64,000 nucleotides of DNA from Aculops lycopersici (GCA_015350385.1 WNKI01000002.1:5078636-5142635); one strand, 5' to 3'; positions 30,701 to 42,800 are shown, numbered from the stretch's first letter. Numbers and translations: made by a program. The notes: a model not told the origin generated them from the letters alone.

Positions 30701-32837
30701 ATTCCGACGTCAATTGATCGACCAAGTTGTTCAGACAGCTTTAAATGAAACCCAAGATCCGGAAGATGTGTCAGTAGCAGTGAAGGCATTCATGAGCGCT
30801 GATTTACCAAACGAACTCATAGAGCTGCTAGAGAAGATCGTCTTGGACAATTCAATCTTTGCCGACCACCGCAACTTGCAAAACCTCCTAATATTGACTG
30901 CTATCAAGGCTGACCGTACTAGGGTCATGGATTACATTAACCGATTGGATAACTACGATGCCCGTGACATTGCCGGTATTGCCATCAGCAATGAGCTTTT
31001 CGAAGAGGCATTTGCAATTTACAAGAAGTTTGATGACAACTCGCTAGCTATCCAAGTCTTGATTGAGAACATCAAAAATTTGGATCGTGCCTACGAATTT
31101 GCCGAGAAATGCAACGAGCCAGCAGTATGGAGTTTACTGGCTAAAGCACAATTGAACGAAGGTTTGGTCAAGGAAGCCATCGATTCGTTCATCAAGGCTG
31201 GCGAACCAAATGATTACATGGATGTTGTTGCAGCCGCTCAAAAGCACAATAGTTGGGAGGATTTGGTCAAGTACCTGCAAATGGCCCGTAAAAAGTCACG
31301 TGAATCCTCAATCGAGTCCGAGTTGATCTATGCGTATGCTAAAACTGGTCGACTAGCAGAGTTAGAGGAGTTCATATCAGGTCCTAACAACGCTGATATT
31401 TCAAAAATCGGTGATAGATGTTTCGATGATGGCCTCTACGAGGCAGCCAAGTTGTTGTACAACAATATCTCAAACTTTAGCAGACTTGCAGTCACATTGG
31501 TACACCTTAAAGAGTTTCAGAATGCTGTTGATGCTGCTAGGAAGGCTAACTCAACCAAAACATGGAAGGAAGTTTGTTTTGCGTGTGTTGACAACAAGGA
31601 ATTTAGACTAGCACCTATGTGTGGTCTTCACATTGTCGTGCATGCTGATGAACTAGAGGAACTTATCAACTACTATCAAGAGCGTGGCTACTTTGAGGAG
31701 CTTATTAGTTTGCTCGAGTCTGCGCTTGGTCTTGAACGAGCTCATATGGGTATGTTCACCGAGTTAGCTATCTTGTATTCGAAGTACAAGCCAAACAAGA
31801 TGAAGGAGCATCTTGAACTCTTCTGGTCACGTGTAAACATTCCCAAGGTACTCAGGGCGGCCGAGCAAGCTCACTTGTGGGCCGAGTTGGTGTTTTTGTA
31901 CGACAAATACGAGGAATATGACAATGCTGTCATTACAATGATAAACCATCCCTCTGAGGCTTGGCGCGAGGCTCACTTCAAGGAGATGATCACGAAGGTA
32001 GCGAACATCGAGCTCTACTTCAAGGCAATCCAATTCTATCTAGATTACCACCCGATGTTACTCAATGACCTACTATTAGTGCTGGTCCCGCGAATGGATC
32101 ACACAAGAGCAGTGTCATTCTTTACCCGAACCAACCACTTACCGCTGGTCAAACCATATTTAAGATCTGTTCAAACATTGAACAACAAGGCAATCAACGA
32201 GGCATTGAATGATCTAATGATCGAGGAGGAAGACTTTGCTGGTTTAAAGGCGTCCATTGATGCTCATGACAACTTTGACACCATTGGACTGGCGCAGCGA
32301 TTGGAGAAGCACGAGTTAATCGAGTTCAGGCGTATTGCTGCCTACCTCTACAAGAGCAACAATCGCTGGAAGCAATCGGTTGAGTTGTGCAAACGGGATG
32401 GCCTCTACAAGGACTCAATGGAATATGCCGCCGAGTCTAGGAACTCGGAGCTGGCGGAAGAACTATTGGGTTGGTTCCTTGATAATAAGAAGCATGGATG
32501 TTTTGCCGCCTGTCTATTCCAATGCTACGACCTCCTTAGACCGGACGTTGTATTGGAGTTGGCTTGGAGACATAAGATAATGGACTTTGCAATGCCTTAC
32601 ATGATTCAGACCATGTGCGAGTTGAGGACTCAAATGGACGAGTTGAAGGAGGCCGTTGAGACTAGATTGGAGGAGCAAAAGGAGAAAAGTGTCTCGGCTG
32701 AGCAGCCACTCATGTTGACTGGTCCAGGCATGGGAGTGGTTGGTGCCTCGCCGGCTGGCATCTCGCCCAATCCAATGGGTGGTGCTCAGGGCCCACCGCT
32801 TGGAGCAAACGGCAGCTACTTAGGTTATGGTATGTAA
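27735..32837 (+). CDS. Chc: Clathrin heavy chain
   Basis: One uninterrupted 1700-codon frame. The N-terminal seven-blade propeller (about 1-330) starts with LPIRFQELLNLTNIGINSVNISFNTVTMESDKYICVRE and includes the blade motifs VFWKWI, ISAKENRVAGAMQLYSVDRKVSQPIEGH and GYVHLYDVESGACIY that form the clathrin-box binding face. Alpha-solenoid heavy-chain repeats follow (about 540-1570; e.g. ERICRESNHYDPERVKNFL and NTNPFRRQLIDQVVQTAL-type segments). The hub ends with the trimerisation helix MIQTMCELRTQMDELKEAVETRLEEQ and a Gly/Pro-rich tail (MGVVGASPAGISPNPMGG), where the uncoating site for Hsc70 would lie. Length is slightly more than the usual 1675. Clathrin coats drive endocytosis and trans-Golgi budding. 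An intronless clathrin heavy chain gene is unusual for an animal. Confidence 0.98.
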   Translation: MAANSGLPIRFQELLNLTNIGINSVNISFNTVTMESDKYICVRERVGEQAQVVIIDMARPTEPIRRPISADSAIMNPASKVIALKAAKTLQIFNIEMKSKMKAHTMPEDVVFWKWINVNTIALVTEAAVYHWSMEGESQPLKVFDRHTSLTGCQIINYRTDHSLKWLVLIGISAKENRVAGAMQLYSVDRKVSQPIEGHVAAFTQFKCEDNSEPSTLFCFANRSPTEGKLHIIEVGQPAQGNQPYQKKAVKVFFPPEDANASATKPVSSDPNLSRFVPSGLADFPISMQISQKFNIIYMITKYGYVHLYDVESGACIYMNRISADTIFVTAPHEATSGIVGVNKRGQVLSVSIDEENIINYITTTLANHDLALRLAARCNLTGAEELFVRQFNVYFDNGQYVESAKIAANAPKGILRTPQTIQKFQAVPTVAAQTSPLLQYFGILLDQGQLNKFESLELCRPVMQQGRKQLLEKWLKDDKLECSEELGDLVKPLDPTLALSVYLRANVPSKVIQCFAETGQFQKIVLYAKKANYTPDYVNLLRQVMRSNPEKGAQFAQMLVSEEEHLADINQIVDVFMEQNLVQPCTSFLLDALKRNHPEDGPLQTRCLEMNLAAAPQVADAILGNQMFTHYDRPHIAQLCEKAGLLQRALEHYSDLYDIKRAVVHTQLLNPEWLVTFFGKLSVEDSLECLKAMLSTNIRQNLQICVQIATKYHEQLTTDALIDLFESFKSYEGLFYFLGSIVNVSEDKEVHFKYIQAACKTGQLKEVERICRESNHYDPERVKNFLKEAKLSDQLPLIIVCDRFNLVHDLVLYLSRNNLAKYVEIYVQKVNPSRLPVVVGGLLDVDCSEDAIKQLINVVRGQFKTEELVEEVEKRNRLKLLQPWLEARAAEDNTEPATHNALAKIYIDSNHNPEKFLKENQYYDSQVVGKYCEKRDPHLACVAYERGQCDLELIKVCNDNSLFKSEARYLVRRRDPELWAQVLQDTNPFRRQLIDQVVQTALNETQDPEDVSVAVKAFMSADLPNELIELLEKIVLDNSIFADHRNLQNLLILTAIKADRTRVMDYINRLDNYDARDIAGIAISNELFEEAFAIYKKFDDNSLAIQVLIENIKNLDRAYEFAEKCNEPAVWSLLAKAQLNEGLVKEAIDSFIKAGEPNDYMDVVAAAQKHNSWEDLVKYLQMARKKSRESSIESELIYAYAKTGRLAELEEFISGPNNADISKIGDRCFDDGLYEAAKLLYNNISNFSRLAVTLVHLKEFQNAVDAARKANSTKTWKEVCFACVDNKEFRLAPMCGLHIVVHADELEELINYYQERGYFEELISLLESALGLERAHMGMFTELAILYSKYKPNKMKEHLELFWSRVNIPKVLRAAEQAHLWAELVFLYDKYEEYDNAVITMINHPSEAWREAHFKEMITKVANIELYFKAIQFYLDYHPMLLNDLLLVLVPRMDHTRAVSFFTRTNHLPLVKPYLRSVQTLNNKAINEALNDLMIEEEDFAGLKASIDAHDNFDTIGLAQRLEKHELIEFRRIAAYLYKSNNRWKQSVELCKRDGLYKDSMEYAAESRNSELAEELLGWFLDNKKHGCFAACLFQCYDLLRPDVVLELAWRHKIMDFAMPYMIQTMCELRTQMDELKEAVETRLEEQKEKSVSAEQPLMLTGPGMGVVGASPAGISPNPMGGAQGPPLGANGSYLGYGM

Positions 32838-35380
32838 GACTCGCAGGTGTACCTGTGAGTTTGAACGGAAGTGGCAACTACACCAACGTTATTAGAAAAC
32901 AACAACAACAACAATAGCCACAGACAAACTAATTGATACAAACAGATAATAGATCTCGAGACAAGCGGATTAATCGATGTGTTCAAATTATATCATATGG
33001 AAATATTATTAAATTTAATCTAAATTCAACGTGTTGATCTGACGTTTTTGTTGTTGGTAGGCATCTGGCACAATTAATTTCCTTTCCTCAGAGTTGATTA
33101 TTATTTTTTCGTCTGATTGAGCTAGAGATTACCAACAACTTGTAGATAAGTTGCACAATCGTCGCTACTGCCTCTGGGTACGAAGGCAAGCAGTTGGGCA
33201 GTTTCGCTTGGTCAGCTATTTGGAGTTTGCCAATCAAGATGATTGGCATCAATCAATAGCAGTTAAATCTCCCCATTCATTCGGGGGGGGGGGACTTGAG
33301 CTGTTGGCTGAGCGCCGGACTTTAATCAAGCTCCAAATTGTGAGGTTTACCACATTTTCTCATGAATGAATGGATGGCAAGTCTCTCCGATTAGAGCTGG
33401 TCGTCGATTTGATCATTATCGTTGCAGTGCTCCCTGGCTCTCGAACCATAATGATCGAGCCACAAGGTGGTTGGCTGATTGTTGTGAAGTTGCGTGCGCT
33501 TGTGGCGGCGATTCCACACTTCTTGGCGCTAATTTCACAATTTGTGCCAAGTTTGCATGCCAGTGAGTGTGATAATTGTATAGTTGTCAGTATTGTTGTT
33601 GTTGTTGTTGTTTTGAGGGTTAGGACATAAACAATTGCTACTGCGTGACGACTGCTCCGTTTTCGCCAGTTGATCTAACGTAAGAACCGACGAACGCAAC
33701 CATGAAGTTCGAACCCCCGAAGCCCTCATCTGGTTTGCCGAAGTTGGAAAGCGCCGAATTCGAACCTTGGTTTCCATTATCTTCCGGCCGAGTGAGCAGT
33801 CAACATTATTTGCAGACGATGATCATCACCAAGTTTTGCTCACCGCGGCCACAGCCACCGCGGCTCTTCTCTAGCGACCAAAGCCGCGCGAGTCGCCATC
33901 GAATTCTAACTGGTCTTACAGATTTCGTGCGGCAAGCAAGAATGAGATTTGAGCTGTGCAAAGGCCACATTGACCGATGGATTTGGTCATGATCCAACAG
34001 GCGACTATTGGCTCTGGAGCGGAAATGGAGTTTGGTTGGAGATGGAGGAGCTACTGCTGGCACCATACTGAATTGGAACGGAAAGTTACGTAGCCAGACG
34101 AAACGACGAAACACCGACTGACTGGCCAAATGGATGTTGAGCGACCGGTGGTTGCCTGATGGGCCGATAGATTGGTGACGCTGCGCTGCGTTTCGCCGAT
34201 GGCGCAACTCGCCGGAGGGGGCGGCATCTGCGCGGCTTCATGCGCACCCTTGCAGTCGGGCAGCGGTGTGGGCGTGCCTTCCCCCAAGCGAGCGGTAACT
34301 CGCGCAAGCTGCAGCTTCAGTTTTGCTCGCGAAAGTTTCGACTCGAAACGATGACTTCGAGTTGTGCTCTGGCAGAACGGAAGAGCCGCAGTGCAAATTT
34401 TGGTGGCGCAAGGGAAAGAGACAGGCTATAGAAAACAGAATAGAAAATTATGAGGCAGCTGCTTGCCTGGGTTCGGTTAATGTGTAAATGCCAGCGCCTC
34501 CCTTCCGTCCATTCAGTTTCTACGCCAGAGTCGGAGCAACGAGAGACGGACTGCAGTAAGTTGCCTAAAGCCGGCCAACAGTGAGAGAGAGGGAGAGTCA
34601 CTGAGTTTGGTTGTTGTGAGTGGCAACGCGAGAGCAAGCAAACTTCAACGCACTCGCTCGCTGTGTAGTGAGCTTTGCTTTGCCAGTGGCGCGCATAGAG
34701 ACGTCGGTGCGCTAGGCGAAAGTTTTGTGTTGAGGAAGCGAGATGAGCGTCAAGTTTCTGTCGTGAGTTCGGATGTGTGAGTGTGTTACGCAACTAGCAG
34801 CAACCAAGCAAGTGGAGGGAGCTAGCAGCAAGAGGCCAGTCGAGAGAGAGAGAGAGAAGTTGCATCAGACTAACAAGAGGAAAGAAGAGAGACAAACTCT
34901 CAGTCAGTCGGTCGGTCATATACTGAGGCAACTTTGGCTGGCACACGACGACGCGCTTGTTGTTATTGTTCATGTTGTGTCTAGCGCTGGGTTCCGCATC
35001 AGACTCGCCGAGGAATTGGAACGAAGCAAAAGGGAGCATCGAAACACGAATTAAAACAAAACCGACTGCAACTGATGCGATTTGACAAATTCATCAAACG
35101 TTGTCATCGTTGCAACTAGTAGCCAGAGAGTTCAGTTTGTTGGTTGTCTCAAAAACATTGTGAGAATATAAAGAGCAAGATAAAGCAAAGAGAGAGGAAG
35201 TGCTAGCGTCAAGATGACAGCTCAAGTTGCAACACTAGCGTTTGTTTTTGGGAAAGAAACGAGAAGCTAGACTCACGGAGCTCAAGTCGCAATGACATTC
35301 AATGTAATAATTTGATAGCACATATCTAAAGACAATTAAGAGGAAAGTTTATATATAAATATAAATAAATATATATCAAG
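32838..35380. other. Gap between clathrin and the receptor phosphatase; likely phosphatase promoter and leader
   Basis: 2.5 kb. The left part is the clathrin 3' flank. A run of 11 G lies at 33283-33293. From about 34,550 the sequence is rich in GAGA-type words (e.g. 34,845-34,857) and turns A-rich toward the start at 35381, with a TATATATAAATATAAATAAATA stretch just before it; this looks like a 5' leader. Short open frames on both strands have Arg/Ser-biased compositions and are not credible genes. Confidence 0.5.
33283..33293. repeat. Homopolymer G run
   Basis: Eleven G in a row (tcggggggggggga); exact length could be affected by sequencing error. Confidence 0.7.
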
Positions 35381-36176
35381 ATGAAAGTTTGCAATATGAT
35401 CTCAAGAGTGAAAGAATCTCAAGCCAAAAATACTGCTACTAGCGCAAGTGAAATAGAGTACAATATTAGAACTAAAACTAGAAACATGAGGACTAATCAC
35501 GAGAACAATAATAATTTTAATTATAATATTGTTAGTTTACACAAACAAATTAGCCAGACCGGCAATGAGCTCTCGAAGAGCAGAAGCCGGCGAAAAAGTA
35601 GGATGAAGATAAGAGGGAGTGTCGACAATTTGGCTATTGTTACTAGATTAGCTCATTCAAAACTCAGCTTACTACTGATCACTCTAGTCGTACTATTTAC
35701 AACCATTGATTTGTTTTGTTTACCTGGTATTAATTTGAAAATTTTACCTGGCGTATTAGGTTTGCGCTTAGTGGAAAGCAACTCACCTGGCGACAGCTTT
35801 GCGGCATTCAGTCGGTCGGCGGCAGTAGCGCCTGCGATGTCCAGTCGCCCAGCCGCCTGGCTCGACTTTTGGCCCGAAGCAGCGAGCTCAAATTTCGAAA
35901 TGTCACCGTCATCGTTACCTTCGATGAGATGGACAAACCACGAGCATCATCTAATCAAAGCAAACACACAGCAACAGCAACTACAATCACCTCAATCTCA
36001 ACCAAGTCAAAGTCATCATCGCACCTCAAAGCAAGAAGCAAGCGGCCACTTGAACCAAAAGAGGCATGTGATCTTCGGCGCCGACCACCTTGTGGATTTT
36101 ATCGAGCGGCGCCGGCCGCCGCCGCAATCGGCGAGTTTGGTGATGACCATGATGCAACAGAATAGCAAGCCCGAGG
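35381..36176 (+). CDS. Ptp99A: Ptp99A-like exon 1: N-terminus with late signal sequence
   Basis: 265 codons plus one base, donor G|GTAAGT at 36177. Residues 1-92 are basic and Asn/Ser-rich; a hydrophobic helix follows at 93-113 (SKLSLLLITLVVLFTTIDLF). Translation may really begin at Met75 (MKIRGSVDN), which would make this an ordinary signal peptide. The remainder (to 265) is low-complexity with Gln/Ser-rich stretches and is not part of a known domain. Confidence 0.7.
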
Positions 36177-36762
36177 GTAAGTCGGTTCTTTTTCTTCATT
36201 TCGAATCGAATGATATAATAATAATCTCTTTAAATTGATAAAACTACGACGACTACGATTATTATCATCGATTATTTTTATTTTCATCCCCGACATTATT
36301 TTCGCATTTACGTTTATTTAATGCGCCAACACACAACGATAATAACCGAGAGAAACGTCGCTAGGCGCTCGTTACGCTCCTTGCGTTGCGCTTGAACTTG
36401 TCGCTCGTTTTGCGTAAGTGTATTTGTGTGGACACAGTGCCAAACGCGCGCGTGTTGCGCGAGGATGAGTCATCGGTACGAAACGCGTGTTGCTCGCGCA
36501 ACCAGTTTTCTCGTTTGCGTACGAGAAAAGGCACACGTCGCCGCCGTTGGTCAGTTGGCACACAGTTGATGATGCGCCAAGTGCACTCGCAAATTGCATT
36601 GAGAGTAGGGAACAACAGTAAGTGTGCCACCGGCAACCGGCGGTTAGGAGGAGAATTGAACTTGAACCGGCTGCTTTGGTTAGAGTTAATGGCGCGACGG
36701 TTGGCAGCCAGGAGAATGGTCAGTTGGCGTGCGTTGCGCATCATGACCCAACTATAGCTCCT

Positions 36763-36809
<47 letters not shown>

Positions 36810-39800
36810 GAGAGCGAGAGTGGTTGCTGTGCCTCAACGCTAAGCCGGAAGTTGGACTCATTTCTCTCCTTCTCTGGACCACGTCACTCGCAGCTTATGC
36901 TCTGAGCTGCCGCTGTCATTGCCACTGTCGCCATAATCATCGAAATCGACGTTCCTCTTGAGCGCGTTTGTCGCATTGTCGGTCTTCTTCGCTGCAGTCG
37001 TCGTCGTGATCGTCGCTTTGTTATCACGCCGGCGATATGTAAACTCTGACCAAAGAAGAAGGTCGACTCGTTTGCGCTAATGGAAATGAAATTGATGTTC
37101 TGTCGTCGTTTTTGTTGTTGTTGTTGGTGTTGCTGTTGCACAACTTCCGCTTGGATTTCGTGTGTGTGGGCGTCACTCTACTATGGACTAGAAACGAGAA
37201 ATTGGCCTCGCAACTCTCGAGTAGAAACCAAAATCCACTCGCGTTCGCCTCACTAACCCAAAAACCCATTATTCCATTCTACAATTCAACCACCAAACAA
37301 AAATCATGCGAGTAGCCGACAACGTGGAAACCTTCTACATTCGCAAGGGAGCCAATGGAACTCTGCCCTGTTTGCCCGTTTTGCCCGCCGATAGTCAGGC
37401 AACGATGAACAAAATTGAGTGGCTGAAGGAGGAGAGGAAGCTGGTTGTTGCCGAGCAGCGACATGTAATTGAGTGGAATACAAAGAATACCATCGCTTAC
37501 CTGCCCGATTCTGGTGCGCTCCTCTTTCGGGGCGTAACCAACGAGGATTCGGGCGAGTATCACTGTTTGCTAACGCGCCAGACAAACATTGGCGCCGAGA
37601 CTGAGGATGGAGTTGTTCGTTTTTACGTGCAAGGTAAGTTTTCGTCTTTATTAATAACTCATCAACTCCAGATGATACCTCTCATTTTAGATTCTTTGAT
37701 TTACATCCAAAAGAGAAACGCAAACTTATTGAGTGATCGAGAGTCTATTTGAACTGCATTGAGATTTTCCATCAGTTTGCTAGAGAAGATGAACAAAAAA
37801 GGTCGCTTCCTATCGCTTCTTTCTCTCTCCCCCTCAAAGACTCTGCTAGTTTTTTGCTGGAAATAAGATGAGAGACCGCGGTGCTCTGGTGGCCAGCAAT
37901 CAGTTGGTTGGTTATTCGCTTGGTCAATCGGTGGCTGTGATGCGCCAATCAATAGGTCACCTGGCGAGCAAGCGAGTCATCGTGCAGGAGCAACAGGTAG
38001 CAAACTTTCAAGCTGCTACGTCTCTCTTACGTTTACGCTTTCGGTTACGCAATTCAATCGTTCTCTTCTCGAGAGAGATGCTCCAAGATGATGATCGACC
38101 GAAAGAAACCTGAGCGGCCGCTACGACACTTGTTGCCTCTACTCTCCAACTATTATTGTTATTGTTGCCTCGTTCCCTTTGTTATTATCGGCTTAAACTT
38201 TTCCACCGGCAACCAAACTACTTCAACTCCCATTCAAATGGGAGGCTAACCAAGGAAGAGGGAGAAGAAGGTTCTCGGCGGCGGCGGCGGCAAGAGAGAG
38301 AGAGAGAGAGAGAGAGACGACGACGACGACGACGACGACGATGCAGCGATTTGGAGTCGGAGGCAAACAAACGGCCGGGCGAGCGAGGAAAACGAGTGGT
38401 GGCCACCTGTTCCAGTGTCGACTTTAGCTTCTCTCCTCCGTTCATTTTTTTGGACCGTCTCCAAAGCGACTTTTTGCTACCAGGAGCCGAGTCAATCGAA
38501 ACCACAAAACTACAGAAGCCAACTGTTCGGCTGCGAGGAATTGAAATTTGATTTGTTGCGGATTCGAAGAAAATTTGCAAGCCGCCAAGCGAGCTGCTGC
38601 CTACTGGACTTTGTTTGCACGTCAGTTTGCAGCAAATATTCCGCCGGCAAGACTTCGAATTTCCATTGTTGTTGCTGCTGCTTGTATTACTACTGGACTG
38701 CAACTCCAACTGCAACTGTTATACGTCTGCCAGTAAACTAACCAGCTGGACACGTGAAAGTCTAATGGAATTCTTCTTTCTTGACGTCGGTGCTCGGAGC
38801 GAAGCAAAAGTGTGGAAGCGCAACCAATGACCTTTAGCTCTCAAAGGACGACGGATGCGGCCACTTGTTGTTTCATTGAGTGGCCGTCACTTTTGGCCAC
38901 TCACTTCACGGCAAGAGATTTCTCGAAGACGAAGCAGCATTAACAGTAGCCTCGTAACCAAGTGACCAGGCTACCTGTTGGCTGTGTCTATTTGTTTAGC
39001 TAACACTCGACACCACAACTAGTAGTATTAGCCATATTGGTAGTAGCTGCAACTCAAATTATCACCTCAGATTGACTCGACTTCTCGTCTGGCAAGACGA
39101 TGGACAGGCGCGAGATTCCCCATCACCTTCCACTTCACTTATTGGTCTTGGTTCGAAATGTGAGAGGGAGGAGAAGGGGACTTGGCAACTTGATGTGGCG
39201 GATGCAGCTGCCTTCGGTCTTTGAGAATCAAAAAGGTGGTTCTCAGGCATAAAAATTGACCACTTGATAGAATAATCGTGCCAAATCATCATTTCGGTGG
39301 TCGGAGTTGCGGAGAACAGAGAGTTGGATTTTTCACAAAGGCAACAATTATCAAATCAAATGTCCACCTGTTGATGTTGTTGCCTTGCGCCACCCAATGC
39401 TCCTCTTCGGAGGCATTATTTTTAGCTGGAGGCAAATTAATTAGCATCTCGGCAGCGCCACTGGCCACGTTGCCTCTGCTCTGTGAGCTGAAGAGGCGTT
39501 GCATTGCCGCCGTATCTACCAGTGAAGCCAATCAGCGTAAGTTTGCAATTGAGGATGCTACTACACGTATCAAGACAAATTTGGCAACTCCAGGCACAAC
39601 CTACAGGTGAAACGCAATGAAAAAGGAGACGGGAAGGCAAATTGAGAGAAAGAGAGAGATAGACAAGATATCGCGTCAAGTCGCCCACTTTATATCAGAT
39701 CGCGCTAATCAAACGATGGCATCTGCCCGACTCGACATCGGATCGCGGCAACCACTCGATTTGATCAAACTTACAGCCATTTTGAGAATACCGGCCATCG

Positions 39801-42800
39801 AGCGGATGGAATGATGATTCCCTCGTTGGCTCGACGTCGCGCTAGCGGTCGTCGAGATCTGTCTTATGCAAGCGAGTGCGCAACAAGTGGCCGGCTCAAG
39901 AGGCTCGAGTTTGGCTAGCGACCACTTGTTGCTCGCGTCAAGTGGACTGGAAGGGCGGTGCACTTTTCCGCCTCGTCGATTTTACGCTGCGGTTGCAGGC
40001 GCCTGCTGTCTCTGTTGTTTCTACTCCACCCGAATCAAGCCCCGAAACTCGTGACTCCAATTTGTCTCTCGTTCTTACGAGAATACTACCCCCAATGCCG
40101 TCGTACTCGCCAAGATCGTAGCAATCGGCTCACGTCGATTCAAAATGTTATCTATACGTTTTTGAGATGGATAACTTTGAAGGCTCATTATGCAATCGAG
40201 CTTCCATGTGAGTCGCGAGCCGCTGGCCGCAAAAGAGTGACGATTCCACACGCGGATGATACCAATGAGCAGCTGACCAGTCAAGTGGCTGCCCAATCGT
40301 TTGCCGTCTCAAATGCTCACTCACTCACTCACTTGCTCACCTGTTGGCCAAATCAGCTTGCAACAACAGGTGAGCGACGTGTCAAGAGCGGATAGCTCGC
40401 TGGACAATAGCTTCCTGCCGCTCCAACAATTCTGCAAGAGTTTGCTCTCGCGCTACTTTTTAACTTTTCAGTCGAACCACTTGAAACAAGCAACTTTTGT
40501 GTGGATCAAGTGGCTGCTGCTGCTGCTCTATGTTGATGATAAAAACGGCCATACTTCGCGGGTGTGCAAAATGTTTGCCTCAACACTAGAAGACAACTCA
40601 ATTTTATCCTTGAGTCCAAGTCACAATTGTGCAACGTGATTTTGGGTCGCATAACAGAAAAACTAACTGGCCGACTAGCCGGCTGACCAACCGACCAGCG
40701 AATAACAATGAGTGGAATCAATAAATCAAAAAGAGTAACTCTCTCCTCCTCTCTGAAGTGATCGAGTCAAATGGCCTGCAGCAACTTGACTCCACAAGTA
40801 GTGGAACAAACGGGAGCCATAGCTTCGCTCGGCGGTCATTCATTTTCTCTTGGAACATGAGCTTTCCGTTTTTGGCGCTAGAACGGTTTATAAGAAGTAG
40901 AAAAACTCCTACAAGTGGCTGCTCACTGTTGTCCAATGGTTTATTTATCTCCGTCTCCATCGTTGTCCTCATAGTCGTCTTCGTTGTCGGTGGTGCTCTC
41001 TCACTTGGTCATCCTCCTTCTTATCTCTATCTTTTTCTATTCATCCTCGACTCGCTCGTTGCCTTGTCGTTTAAAAATTCTTTGTGTCCAAAATGATGGT
41101 TCTTGGTCATCATAGTGATAGTAATAATAATAATAATAATGATCGTCGTTCTCCTTATCCTCGTCGCTTTGTTGCCGCCTATCGTAAAACTTGTATCCTC
41201 TTCTCTCTTTGCGTGAATCTCAATGATAGGTTACACAAAGATTCAGTTAAATCAACGGACATTTTTCAGGTGGCTTATGGTTCTTTTCGTTCAAATGAGG
41301 TATCATCTGGCGCCTACTTGCGCCCGTAGTGCTTGCCAACCTTGTGCTTGACGCCCCACTTGTAATGCGCATGCTTGTCCGTCTTGACGTAGGTGTAAAC
41401 GGGACCAATGTAATGCTTTGCGTACCTGCGATTCCTGACAAGTGGTCGCTGCGAGTCTTCAATGTCGCGCTCCTCTTTTGTTGCTTCCCTGTTATCCTTC
41501 ATCTTTCGCCCATCAAGTGAGCGTCTAGTTATTGTGTGTGTGTGTGTTTGTGTGACATATGAATTCAATGAGTTTGTTAGATGAATGTTCAGTATCAATA
41601 GAGCCAGTAGTTTTTAGTTGCGACTTTGAAAACTTCAAATGAGCTGTCAGTTCATTAACTGGTCAAAGACGAACTGCAGCCACCTGTGGAACTTACCTGT
41701 AGCGCTGATGCTCGATTGGTCCATACTGAGCGCCTATTGGCTGGCCATAATGAACATTGGGCAGCATCAAACTGTTTGCCGGCGAATAGAAGCGCTGCGG
41801 TCCATTGACTTGCGGTTGATAGAATCCATTTGCGGCCTGTTGATGCGATTGATGCTGATGCTGTTGCTGTTGGTTCCTTTGCTCACGATCGACTTCCGGC
41901 GCCACCTGTGGCCTAACGTTAGTTTCGTCCACATCATCGTCGTCATCTAGATCCTCCTCGCTGTTTGGCGAATAATTCTGCGGTTGCTGATTAGACTCCT
42001 CTGTGTCTCTATTTGGCTGACTTCCGTAACCGGAATCATCGAAGCCGGCGTCGTCGAAATCATCGTCATTATCGCGCTGAGCCAATGCAGGTGAAACATT
42101 GATTAGCGAGACCACGAGCAAAGCGCCAATTAGTGATAGCGAGATGATGTTTGAAAATTTGTTCATCTTGATGGATGAATGGTTGTGCTGAAACTCACTA
42201 AGAAATCTTGATATATGCTAGTGATAGTAATTCAATGTTATCTAACTCTTGCAGTCGATGTTGTTGCTTGCTCTTGGCAACTAACGAATGACAATTTTGG
42301 CGAGGGAGTTAAAAATAATATCACCTGATTCTCGAGTTTGACGCGCATCACGCTGTTGGTATTCTTTGTTGCTATATCCAAACTATTGGAAAACCAACAA
42401 GAATCGACGCGATGAATTTTATCTTCATTGCGACGACATCAACAGTGACACAACTAGAACTCGAGCACAAGATGGCCACATCGACATATTCTAGTCACAA
42501 GTTTGTCCCCCGGTTTGTCATCTGTTGTCAAGGTAGTTCATAGGTGACATTGTAGGTGTAGCTTGTGGGCTTGACACCTGTTAGTTGGTTCGAGTTTCCA
42601 AAGCGCAAGGACAGAGTGGAGTGTATTGAAAGTGTTGCGCTGAGTGGAGGTGCATGCGCAACATTGGTCTGTCTTCAAGCCTGCCACCTGTTGATGCCTC
42701 TATCGTGGTAATTGCTAGCTCGTCGTTTTTGCTGACGCCGTCGTCGTTGTCATCAGCAGTATCGATGGTGATGCCCGCGGTCGGCGTTGACGCGCAAACT

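Noticed and set aside
33366..35054. Many overlapping open frames of 60-160 codons on both strands
   Set aside because: Stop-poor because the sequence is GA/GC-biased; translations are low-complexity and frames on both strands are equally open. More likely leader and promoter DNA.
36361..37269. Overlapping frames in intron 1 of the phosphatase
   Set aside because: Repeat- and GC-driven; the phase-1 junctions of the flanking exons join well without them.
38156..38715. Arg/Ser-rich frames across the compound microsatellite
   Set aside because: They are translations of the GA and CGA repeats.
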